The notes beneath the pieces were generated by a model. It did not search any database. It was given only the letters and a program-made list of their open reading frames with translations, and was not told where the DNA came from. Below, piece by piece: positions 14,691 through 22,368 of a stretch of DNA of 25,063 bases. The stretch is from Treponema sp. (lineage in GTDB: Bacteria > Spirochaetota > Spirochaetia > Treponematales > Treponemataceae): assembly GCA_016293005.1 (NCBI GenBank), contig JAEDFA010000024.1, forward strand, positions 1 to 25,063, written 5' to 3'. The first letter of the stretch is position 1, and each line of letters starts with the position of its first letter. The position numbers and the translations under genes are program-made.

Positions 14691-14732
14691 AAAGCAAGGC
14701 TTTCATTTTAAAATTAAGTTTAACAAAAACTT
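14691..14732. terminator. Weak hairpins between bioB and tcdA
   Basis: Two small stems lie between the convergent genes: AAAGC/GCTTT (14691-14695 with 14699-14703) and AAGTTT/AAACTT (14716-14721 with 14727-14732), the latter followed on the plus strand by TTATTTT. Either could act as a weak terminator for bioB, and the second for tcdA on the minus strand. Confidence 0.3.
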
Positions 14733-15491
14733 TTATTTTAAATCAGTTAAATCTTTTAAAACTTCCCCTGCAATTATAAGACCTGCAACAGACGGAACAA
14801 ACGCTGTGCTTCCTGGAATATCACGTCTTTGAGTGCATTTGTGCTTTGTTCCAGGAGAACATATACAATGATTTCTGTAGCTTATTGACATATCTTCAAG
14901 AGGACGGCGGCTTTTTTCTGTAGAAAATACAACTTTTACATTTTTAATTCCGCGTTTTTTACATTCCTGGCGCATAACTCTTGCAAGAGGACAGACTGAA
15001 GTTTTGCTTATATCTGCAACCTGAAATTTTAAAGGATCTATTTTATTTCCAGCGCCCATTGAACTGATAATTTTTGTATCTGCTTCTTTTGCCTGAAGAA
15101 TCAGCTGAATTTTTGCTGTAACAGTATCAACAGCATCGATAACATAATCGTATTTTTTAAAATCGAAAAGATGCTTTGTTTCTGGAAGATAAAAACACTT
15201 AAAAACATTGACTTCTGCTTCTGGATTTATGTCTAAAATTCTTTCTTTCATGACATCAACTTTGTATTTTCCCACAGAAGATCTTGTTGCTATTATCTGA
15301 CGATTTAAATTTGTAAGACAGACTTTATCATCATCAATTATATCTATATGACATATTCCACTTCTTACTAACGCTTCAACAGCATAACCGCCAACTCCAC
15401 CTATTCCAAAAACTGCAATATGCGCTTTATTCAGTTTTTCCATATTATATTTACCGAATAAAAGTTCTGTCCGCGAAAACTGATTCAACAT
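14733..15491 (-). CDS. tcdA: tRNA threonylcarbamoyladenosine dehydratase TcdA
   Basis: This 252-residue protein belongs to the E1-like ThiF/MoeB superfamily. It has the nucleotide-binding GIGGVG loop (29-34), the acidic strand DIIDDDKV (about 49-56) with NLNRQ, and the TcdA-specific ending with CICSPG and PGSTAFVPSVAGLIIAGEVL. TcdA uses ATP to cyclise t6A at position 37 of ANN-decoding tRNAs, giving ct6A. A sulfur-transfer partner gene is not adjacent. The N-terminal FSRTELLFGKYNMEKL is a conserved TcdA feature, so the ATG at 15491 is preferred over that for M17. There is no ribosome site; the promoter's -10 box ends 6 bases before the ATG, which predicts a leaderless message. Confidence 0.93.
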   Translation of the reverse strand: MLNQFSRTELLFGKYNMEKLNKAHIAVFGIGGVGGYAVEALVRSGICHIDIIDDDKVCLTNLNRQIIATRSSVGKYKVDVMKERILDINPEAEVNVFKCFYLPETKHLFDFKKYDYVIDAVDTVTAKIQLILQAKEADTKIISSMGAGNKIDPLKFQVADISKTSVCPLARVMRQECKKRGIKNVKVVFSTEKSRRPLEDMSISYRNHCICSPGTKHKCTQRRDIPGSTAFVPSVAGLIIAGEVLKDLTDLK

Positions 15492-15497
15492 TCTATT

Positions 15498-15526
15498 AAC
15501 ATACTACTTTTGAAGGTAAATCGCAA
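15498..15526 (-). promoter_or_regulatory. tcdA promoter candidate giving a leaderless message
   Basis: On the minus strand TTGCGA (15526-15521), a 17-base spacer and TATGTT (15503-15498) match the sigma-70 pattern at four positions each. With 6 bases from the -10 box to the ATG, transcription would begin at or next to the start codon. Confidence 0.45.
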
Positions 15527-15606
15527 GAAGATAAAATCTTAAGTTCACCTCTTTTAGCATTATTAAAATGTTCCTGTGCGTAAAAAATTTTTTAACAGTA
15601 TTTTAA

Positions 15607-15635
15607 ATGACAATAAAGTTTTTATATGGTATCTT
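15607..15635 (+). promoter_or_regulatory. Promoter candidate for the Bax-inhibitor-1 family gene
   Basis: ATGACA (15607-15612), a 17-base spacer and TATCTT (15630-15635) form a plausible promoter. The leader of about 55 bases would carry a 7-bp hairpin (GAAATTT, 15643-15649, with AAATTTC, 15654-15660) before the ribosome site. Confidence 0.4.
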
Positions 15636-15696
15636 TAAAACTGAAATTTTTAGAAATTTCTTTTCATTAAATTGAATTTTAAATAGAGGTAACTTT

Positions 15697-16419
15697 ATGC
15701 AGGCAGAATCACAAATTTCAAGCGCAGCAGAAAATGCTCAAAAAAAATTCCTTACAAAAGTTTACGGCTGGATGACTTTCGCCCTTTTTGTAAGCGGGCT
15801 CACATCGTATTTATCAGCAGAAATAATTTCAAGAATTCTCACTAAAGAAAACGCTCAAATAATCGTCTGGGCAATAATGATTCTTATTGTTGTAGAATTC
15901 GTTTTAGTTTCAGTTCTTTCTTTCAGAATTCAAAAAATGTCTTCAAAAGCGGCGGCAATAAATTTTGTAATTTATTCAATAATAAACGGAATTACGCTTT
16001 CAACAATTTTCTTTTCGTATTCTAAAACTGTAATAATCTACGCTTTCGTAACTTCAGCGCTAACTTTTCTTGCAATGGTTTTATACGGAAGCATAACAAA
16101 AGCCGATTTGCGTTCCTATGGAAAATATCTTTTTATGCTTCTTTCAGGAATTATAATCGCAAGCCTCGTTCATTTTCTTCTTGTTTTAATCACGCACCAA
16201 AGTTTCAGCACATTTTCACTTATAATTTCAATCGCGACTGTCGTAATTTTTACAGGACTTACCGCTTACGACTCAAACAAGATTCTTTTAGCATCACAAA
16301 ATGCAGACGATTCAGAAATGTATAAAAAAGCCGCTGTAATCGGAGCACTTCAGCTTTACCTTGACTTTATAAACATTTTCCTTGCACTTTTAAAAATCTT
16401 TGGAAAAAAACGCGATTAA
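15697..16419 (+). CDS. Bax inhibitor-1 / YbhL family membrane protein
   Basis: The 240-residue protein has seven predicted membrane helices and the family's closing signature, FTGLTAYDSNKIL (about residues 187-199), containing the conserved aspartate that lines the pore in studied homologues. Bacterial members (YbhL, YccA, YetJ types) are described as pH-sensitive calcium leak channels or as modulators of the FtsH protease. Which role applies here cannot be told. A GAGGT ribosome site lies 8 bases before the ATG. The gene stands alone, with its own promoter candidate upstream and a terminator at 16482-16527. Confidence 0.93.
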   Translation: MQAESQISSAAENAQKKFLTKVYGWMTFALFVSGLTSYLSAEIISRILTKENAQIIVWAIMILIVVEFVLVSVLSFRIQKMSSKAAAINFVIYSIINGITLSTIFFSYSKTVIIYAFVTSALTFLAMVLYGSITKADLRSYGKYLFMLLSGIIIASLVHFLLVLITHQSFSTFSLIISIATVVIFTGLTAYDSNKILLASQNADDSEMYKKAAVIGALQLYLDFINIFLALLKIFGKKRD

Positions 16420-16442
16420 ACAAATTTTTCTGTACATCAAAA

Positions 16443-16462
16443 CTTTCTGCAAAATCAGAAAG
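16443..16462 (+). other. Short hairpin downstream of the Bax-inhibitor-1 family gene
   Basis: CTTTCTG (16443-16449) and CAGAAAG (16456-16462) form a perfect 7-bp stem with a 6-base loop. No T run follows, so it is probably an RNA 3'-end stabiliser or a chance dyad ahead of the real terminator. Confidence 0.35.
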
Positions 16463-16481
16463 CACATAAACAAATAAAAAT

Positions 16482-16527
16482 ATCCTGAAATTCAAACGGC
16501 AAAAAGCCAGGAAATCAGGATTTTTTT
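16482..16527 (+). terminator. Intrinsic terminator after the Bax-inhibitor-1 family gene
   Basis: ATCCTGA (16482-16488) pairs with TCAGGAT (16515-16521), and an inner GGC-AAAAA-GCC stem (16498-16508) folds within it. A run of T continues to 16527. It lies 63 bases after the stop and 33 bases before the next ATG. Confidence 0.7.
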
Positions 16528-16532
16528 ATAAT
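16527..16532 (+). promoter_or_regulatory. -10 box candidate for the macroglobulin/PBP1C operon
   Basis: A perfect TATAAT starts on the last T of the upstream terminator, 27 bases before the macroglobulin ATG. No good -35 hexamer is found 16-18 bases upstream, so the call is weak. Transcription would start near 16539. Confidence 0.3.
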
Positions 16533-16559
16533 TAAATTTATTCTGTCCTGGAGGATTTT

Positions 16560-19500
16560 ATGAAAATCTTTTTAAAAAAACTTTCGCAAATGGTAATTCT
16601 TTTTTGTTTTTCAGGAATTCTTTTTTCATGCGAAAAAAAGAATTTGGACACGGAAAAACCATACATCACCTTTCAAAATGACATACAAGATTTTTATGTA
16701 ATTTCAGCAAATCCAGAAGGAAGCCTTCCTTCAAATGTAAAAAATCCTTCAATTCAGATTATGTTTTCAGAACCTGTAGTTCCTCTTCAAAAACTCGGAG
16801 AAGTTCAGGAAAAAAGCGATGTCGTAGAAATCAGACCAAATTTAAAAGGTTCTTTTAAATGGCTTGGAACGAGTCTTCTTTCGTTTGAATGTGAAGATGA
16901 TATAATTCCACAAAGAGAATACACGATTATCGTAAATCCAGAAACAGTTTCAATAAATGGAAACAAAATTACAGGCCCGCTTGCATTCAGTTTTTACACA
17001 GAAGATTTAAAACTTACATCGATTGTTCCAGGATTTGACGCAATTGAAAAAGGCATTATATTTCCAGAAAATGAAATTCCGCTTGAATACGCCCAGAACA
17101 TTGCACTTTATTTTTCCGTTCCCGTTGACGCAGAATATGTTTCAAAATTTTTAAAAATTCAGGACACAAAAACAAAAGAAAACTACAAATACAAAATTAC
17201 ACACAAAGAAAAATCGTCTTTCAACATTCACATCGCAGAAAAATTAAAAGAAAATCAGGAAATCGCAGTGATTCTTGAAAAAAATGCCTCGAGCGATAAA
17301 AACGCAAGAAAAAATTCAGAAGAACAGCATCTTTCTTTTTCAACGCTCAAAAATCTTTCAGTTATGTGGACAGATTTAGAAGCAGGAAGTTATTCAAATT
17401 ATTCAAATCCTGTAAAAATCATTTTCAATCATCAGTTAAAAGAAAATTCAGAAGAATTTATTTCGTCCCTTATTTCAACTGAACCTGAAATGCCTGTAAC
17501 AAAAGAAAATATAAAAATTTCAGGCGCAATGCTGATGGTTTTTAATCTTCCTGTCACTTACGAATCGACTTACCGCCTTAAAATAAAAGAAGGACTTACA
17601 GACATTTACGGAAAACAAACTGAACAGACGATTTCCTTTGACATAAAAGTTCCGCCGGCAAGAAGTTATGTAAATTTTAAAGACTGGGGATTTCACATTC
17701 TTGAAGCCGAATACGAACCTAAACTTGTTTTTGAACACCAGAACATTCTCAGCGGCTCTCAATATTCTGTTTCAGCGGTAAGAGGAAAAACTGGCGAAAA
17801 AATTACAAAAAAGCCTTTCACAAAAACATTTACTTCAGAAAACATTCAAAAAGATACGCGCATAATAGAAGAAGTTCCGCTTAAAAATCAACTGGAAAAA
17901 GCAGGAAATTCTTTTCACGGAACTGTCGCATTTCAATCAGACATAAAGTACAAGAACAAATACACTGACTGGAAAACAAAAGAAGTCATCGAAAAAGAAT
18001 ATTCCTCAAAAAATGAGCAGACAGTTCAGGTTACAGACCTTGCAATCACTGCAAGATTCGGTTACAACAAAGCGATTGTTCTTGTAACTCACCTTTCAAA
18101 CGGAAAACCTGCTATAAACGCCGAAATTTCAACTTACTTTGTAAACGATTACAACGATGAAAAAGTCTTTAATGAATCAAAGCAGGGAAAAAGCACATTC
18201 ACAGATGAAAATGGATTTGCCGTAATAGATTTAAAAGAATTTGACCTTTTCTTCAAATACAGAATGAATTTTTTCATTCAGGCAAAAACTTCCGATGACT
18301 GCGTAATATTCTGTCCAAGGGAAAATTATGTCTACGACGAACAGTGGAACCGCGGCTATATTCACAATGCAAACAAAGAAAAACAGGTAACTTTCATTTT
18401 TTCAGACAGAGGACTTTACAAACCTGGAGAAAAAGTTACTTTCCGCGGAATCGACAAAACGCTTTTCCACGAAGAATATAAAGATTATTACGGTTCATAC
18501 AAAATCGAACTTACCGATTCTTCGTGGCAGCCAACCGTTTACGCAGAAAACTCAGATTTTACTTCAAAATCAGGAACATTCTGGGGCACTTTTACGATTC
18601 CAGAAGATTTAAAACCGGGAAATTACAACCTTAGATACACAAGAACAACTTCTCAAAATAAAGAAGAAAAACCCTCTTATGTAAACTGTCCGATTCAAGT
18701 CCAGTTTTTTGAAAGGTTGAGATTCGAAGTTTCATCGCAAATCCCGGAATTAACTTATTTCAGCGGAGACAAAATTACTGCAACCGTAAAAGGCAATTAT
18801 CTTGGCGGCGGCTCTCTTTCAGGTTCAAAACTAAACGGAAGCTGGGTATCAGAACCGGAAGGATTTTCTGCAAAAAAAGAAGAATTCAAAAAACTCACTT
18901 TCGGTCCTGTAATCGGTTACGAAGGCAGAAACTGGATAAAAGATATAAATTCTTCTTTGAGCGCAAACGGAACAGCGTCTTCTCAACTTCAAACCGGAAA
19001 CGAAAGAATTAAAGGAATGACTTACCGCTACAAATTAAACGCCAATATTTCCGATTCAGCAAACCAGATGATTTCAACTTCTTCTTCAGTTTTAGTTCAT
19101 CCGGCAAATTTCTACATAGGACTTTCAGACATTAAAAACATCGACGGTTTTCCAAAAGCGGGAGAAACTTTAAAATTCGACTATTTCCTTTTAACTCCGG
19201 AAGAACAAATCGCTTCCACTCAAGATACAGGAACAAATCCAAAAATCAAAATCGAACTTTTACGCGAAGAATGGAAACAAGTTCAACAATTAGGCTGGAA
19301 CGGAGAAATCAACACGCGATACCAGAGAGAATTTGTAGCAGATTATTCATCAACAGAAAATCTTTCATTCAACAAAAACGGAACAGAAATTTCAATTAAA
19401 CCGTCAAAAAGCGGCTCATACATTTTACGGCTTTCAACTAAAGACAAAAAAGGCCGGGAAATCATAACTGAAAAAAGATTTTTCGCAACAGGTTCAGACT

Positions 19501-22367
19501 GGATTTGGTTCAACAGAGACTCGTATGCAGAAATCGAAATTACACCTGACAAAACTCTTTACAATCCGGGTGAAAACGCAAAACTTCTTGTAAAATCGCC
19601 GCTTCCAAAGGGAACTTACCTTATGACAGTTGAACGGGAAGGAATTTTAAGCGAAAAAATCATAAATCTTGAAAGTTCTACAAGCGTAATTGAACTTCCA
19701 ATCGAAGAAAAATATCTTCCAAATGTTTATGTAACGCTTTCCTCATATTCAGTACGAAACGGAAAACCTTCTCACGATTTTTCAACGCCTGACTTAGACA
19801 AACCGAAAGGATTTTTCGGGCACGCAATTGTTCATGTCGACTTAAAACCAAAAAAATTCGATATTCGCATTGAAACTGAAAAAACAAACTACAGACCAAA
19901 AGAAGAAGCGGTAATAAAAATTTTTGCATCAAAAGATTCAGTTCCTCTTGAAAACGCAGAAATCACGCTTATGGTAGTTGACCGCGGAGTAATCGATTTA
20001 ATCAATTATCATGTACAAGACCCGCTGGAATTCTTTTACAATAGCTCGCAGTTCTTAGACTACTGTCACGGCGGAGATTCGCGTTCTCTTTTAATCGATC
20101 CTGTAACTTACGAAGTGCGAAATCTTTTCGGTGGAGATGCAAAAGAAGCGGTTGCAGCAAAAGACGAAGAACTTCAGGAACGAAAGAATTTTGAACCGAC
20201 TGCGTTTTTTGAACCTGAAATCATAACAGATGAAAACGGCATGGCAGAAGTAAGATTTATTCTCCCTGACAACCTTACTTCATACAGAATTACGGCAGTC
20301 GGCGTAGAAAACGACAATTTTGCAATCGCAGAAACTGAACTTCCGGTAACAAATCCAGTTTCAGTCCGGGACACTCTTCCTTTAAAATTGAGGCCGGGCG
20401 ACATTTGCGAAACCGGAGTTGTTCTTACAAATATGACAGACGAAAATCAGAAAATTTCAGTTGAAATAAACATTCTCTCAGGCGCAAGTGAAAACGATGA
20501 AAAAGATTCTCAAAATATAAAACTTCCTGGAAAAGCGTCCGTACTTGATTCAAACATAAAAGAAATAACTGTTCCAAAAAATTCTTCAGTGCCTCTTATG
20601 TTCAATATAAAAGCTGAAAATCAAGGCTTTGTTCAGGTTCAGTTTACAGTTCGTTCACAGATTTTAAACGAAAAAATCACAAAAAATCTTGAAATCGAAA
20701 AACATTACATTTTTGAACAAGTTTGCACGACAGGAAAACTCTCTTCCGCTAAAGAAAACGATTTACAAACAGAAAAAATCGTAATTCCGCAAAATATCGA
20801 AGACGAAAACGGATTTGTTTCATTCACGCTCGACTCCACAAAACTTGCTCCTCTTTCTTCGGCAGTAGATTATGTTTTCACCTACCCTTACGGCTGCCTT
20901 GAACAGCGTTCTGCAAAACTTCTTCCGTTAATCGCCTTCAAAGATTACATTTCTGTTTTCAATTTAAAATCAGAAATAAACGACATCGACAAATTTATTC
21001 TAGACGAACTTTCAGAATGGAAAAAATCACAGCTTCCAGACGGTTCTTTCCCGTACTGGCCATCCTCAACTGAATCGTCATTCTTTGTAAGCGCAAGAAT
21101 CGCAGAAATTCTTTCAGTTGCAATGGAAAAAGGCATAAATGTTTCAGAAATAATCGATATTCCGTCGTTAAAAGAATATCTTTCAAAAGAAATTTCAAAG
21201 ACACTCAATTCAGGTCACTCAATCAAGTCTTACGCATACGCCATTTACGCGCTCACTCGGCTTGGAAAAACTGTTTCAGAATCAGAAATCGACTTTATCG
21301 TAAAAAATGAAAACTCTGATTTCCCGGAACTTTGTTACGCAGGACTTTCCTACCATTACAACAGAAACGACGAAAAGGCAAAAAATATTGCAAAAACACT
21401 TTTCAAATACATTCGCCAAACGCCAAGAGGAATTGATATCACGCAAATCCATGAAAATTACTTCTGGTGGTGTTTTTCAGACAAAAATACAGAAAACCTT
21501 GCGCTCGCACTTCAATTCTTCTCGGAAACAGACAGCGAAAATTACATCACGGAAAAACTGCTTCATTCGCTTTTGACTCATGAAAGCGCAAAAAAAGGAT
21601 ACTACAAATCAACAAGTTCAACTGCAAGAATTTTCCTTTCCGTTTCGTCTTTCATCGAGAACAAAAATCTTGAAGAAACAGACTTAACTTCTTCCCTTTC
21701 TCTAAATGAAAAAAATCTAGGCGCTTACGATTTTAAAGGACTTGACTCATCTCCTGTTGAAATAAAGGCAGAGTTCACAAGCGATATCATAAAAAACCTT
21801 CCAAAAGAACAAGAAATTCCTGTTCAGTTTACAAAAGAGGGAAAAGGTTCACTTTACTACACAATGCTGATGAAATACGCAATTTTGCCAGAAGAACAGA
21901 CATCACGCGATGAAGGATTTTCGATTTACACAGAAATCTATGATACAGAAACAGGGAAAAAAGTTTCTAAAGATACTCTTGAAATCGGAAAAACCTACAA
22001 AGAAACAGTCTGCATTTCAACAACGAAAGACAGAGAATTTGCCGCTGTAAGAATTCCTGTTCCGTGTGGCGCAGAAATTTTAAATGCCGCATTCAGCACG
22101 ACAGGCGAAGTAATCGAAAAATCTGAAAAAACAAAAAAATCAGCAGATTTTAAAGATGCAAACAAAACTAGCCTTTCAAATCAGACGATATACGCAAACG
22201 AAGTTCAATATTTCTGGAATTTCTTTGCAAAAGGCGCAAAAACTGTCGAATTCTACTTCAGGACTTCACGAAAAGGAACTTACCAGACACCTTCAAGTTC
22301 TGCAGCCTGTATGTACGAAGAAGAAATTTTTGGAAGAACAGACGGAAAAATCTGGACAATAAAATAA
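16560..22367 (+). CDS. Alpha-2-macroglobulin family lipoprotein
   Basis: This 1935-residue protein has a lipoprotein signal ending at C24 (GILFSC), so it is probably anchored to the periplasmic face of a membrane. It contains the macroglobulin MG-domain motif DRGLYKPGEKVTFRG from D616, the A2M domain with ILPDNLTSYRITAVG (about 1234-1248) and the thioester motif C1446-L-E-Q1449 in YGCLEQ, followed by the alpha-alpha toroid and C-terminal beta domains. Bacterial homologues (YfhM/ECAM type) trap proteases that breach the envelope by a covalent thioester reaction after bait cleavage. Its gene is followed after 1 base by pbpC, the known partner for this class. A GGAGG ribosome site lies 6 bases before the ATG. 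Its length is slightly above that of E. coli YfhM. Confidence 0.96.
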   Translation: MKIFLKKLSQMVILFCFSGILFSCEKKNLDTEKPYITFQNDIQDFYVISANPEGSLPSNVKNPSIQIMFSEPVVPLQKLGEVQEKSDVVEIRPNLKGSFKWLGTSLLSFECEDDIIPQREYTIIVNPETVSINGNKITGPLAFSFYTEDLKLTSIVPGFDAIEKGIIFPENEIPLEYAQNIALYFSVPVDAEYVSKFLKIQDTKTKENYKYKITHKEKSSFNIHIAEKLKENQEIAVILEKNASSDKNARKNSEEQHLSFSTLKNLSVMWTDLEAGSYSNYSNPVKIIFNHQLKENSEEFISSLISTEPEMPVTKENIKISGAMLMVFNLPVTYESTYRLKIKEGLTDIYGKQTEQTISFDIKVPPARSYVNFKDWGFHILEAEYEPKLVFEHQNILSGSQYSVSAVRGKTGEKITKKPFTKTFTSENIQKDTRIIEEVPLKNQLEKAGNSFHGTVAFQSDIKYKNKYTDWKTKEVIEKEYSSKNEQTVQVTDLAITARFGYNKAIVLVTHLSNGKPAINAEISTYFVNDYNDEKVFNESKQGKSTFTDENGFAVIDLKEFDLFFKYRMNFFIQAKTSDDCVIFCPRENYVYDEQWNRGYIHNANKEKQVTFIFSDRGLYKPGEKVTFRGIDKTLFHEEYKDYYGSYKIELTDSSWQPTVYAENSDFTSKSGTFWGTFTIPEDLKPGNYNLRYTRTTSQNKEEKPSYVNCPIQVQFFERLRFEVSSQIPELTYFSGDKITATVKGNYLGGGSLSGSKLNGSWVSEPEGFSAKKEEFKKLTFGPVIGYEGRNWIKDINSSLSANGTASSQLQTGNERIKGMTYRYKLNANISDSANQMISTSSSVLVHPANFYIGLSDIKNIDGFPKAGETLKFDYFLLTPEEQIASTQDTGTNPKIKIELLREEWKQVQQLGWNGEINTRYQREFVADYSSTENLSFNKNGTEISIKPSKSGSYILRLSTKDKKGREIITEKRFFATGSDWIWFNRDSYAEIEITPDKTLYNPGENAKLLVKSPLPKGTYLMTVEREGILSEKIINLESSTSVIELPIEEKYLPNVYVTLSSYSVRNGKPSHDFSTPDLDKPKGFFGHAIVHVDLKPKKFDIRIETEKTNYRPKEEAVIKIFASKDSVPLENAEITLMVVDRGVIDLINYHVQDPLEFFYNSSQFLDYCHGGDSRSLLIDPVTYEVRNLFGGDAKEAVAAKDEELQERKNFEPTAFFEPEIITDENGMAEVRFILPDNLTSYRITAVGVENDNFAIAETELPVTNPVSVRDTLPLKLRPGDICETGVVLTNMTDENQKISVEINILSGASENDEKDSQNIKLPGKASVLDSNIKEITVPKNSSVPLMFNIKAENQGFVQVQFTVRSQILNEKITKNLEIEKHYIFEQVCTTGKLSSAKENDLQTEKIVIPQNIEDENGFVSFTLDSTKLAPLSSAVDYVFTYPYGCLEQRSAKLLPLIAFKDYISVFNLKSEINDIDKFILDELSEWKKSQLPDGSFPYWPSSTESSFFVSARIAEILSVAMEKGINVSEIIDIPSLKEYLSKEISKTLNSGHSIKSYAYAIYALTRLGKTVSESEIDFIVKNENSDFPELCYAGLSYHYNRNDEKAKNIAKTLFKYIRQTPRGIDITQIHENYFWWCFSDKNTENLALALQFFSETDSENYITEKLLHSLLTHESAKKGYYKSTSSTARIFLSVSSFIENKNLEETDLTSSLSLNEKNLGAYDFKGLDSSPVEIKAEFTSDIIKNLPKEQEIPVQFTKEGKGSLYYTMLMKYAILPEEQTSRDEGFSIYTEIYDTETGKKVSKDTLEIGKTYKETVCISTTKDREFAAVRIPVPCGAEILNAAFSTTGEVIEKSEKTKKSADFKDANKTSLSNQTIYANEVQYFWNFFAKGAKTVEFYFRTSRKGTYQTPSSSAACMYEEEIFGRTDGKIWTIK

Positions 22368-22368
22368 A

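Noticed and set aside
16507..16551. Pairing of CCAGGA (16507-16512) with TCCTGG (16546-16551) as an attenuator hiding the ribosome site
   Set aside because: Six bases of pairing are weak, the first segment belongs to the upstream terminator, and transcription of the macroglobulin gene probably starts after it.
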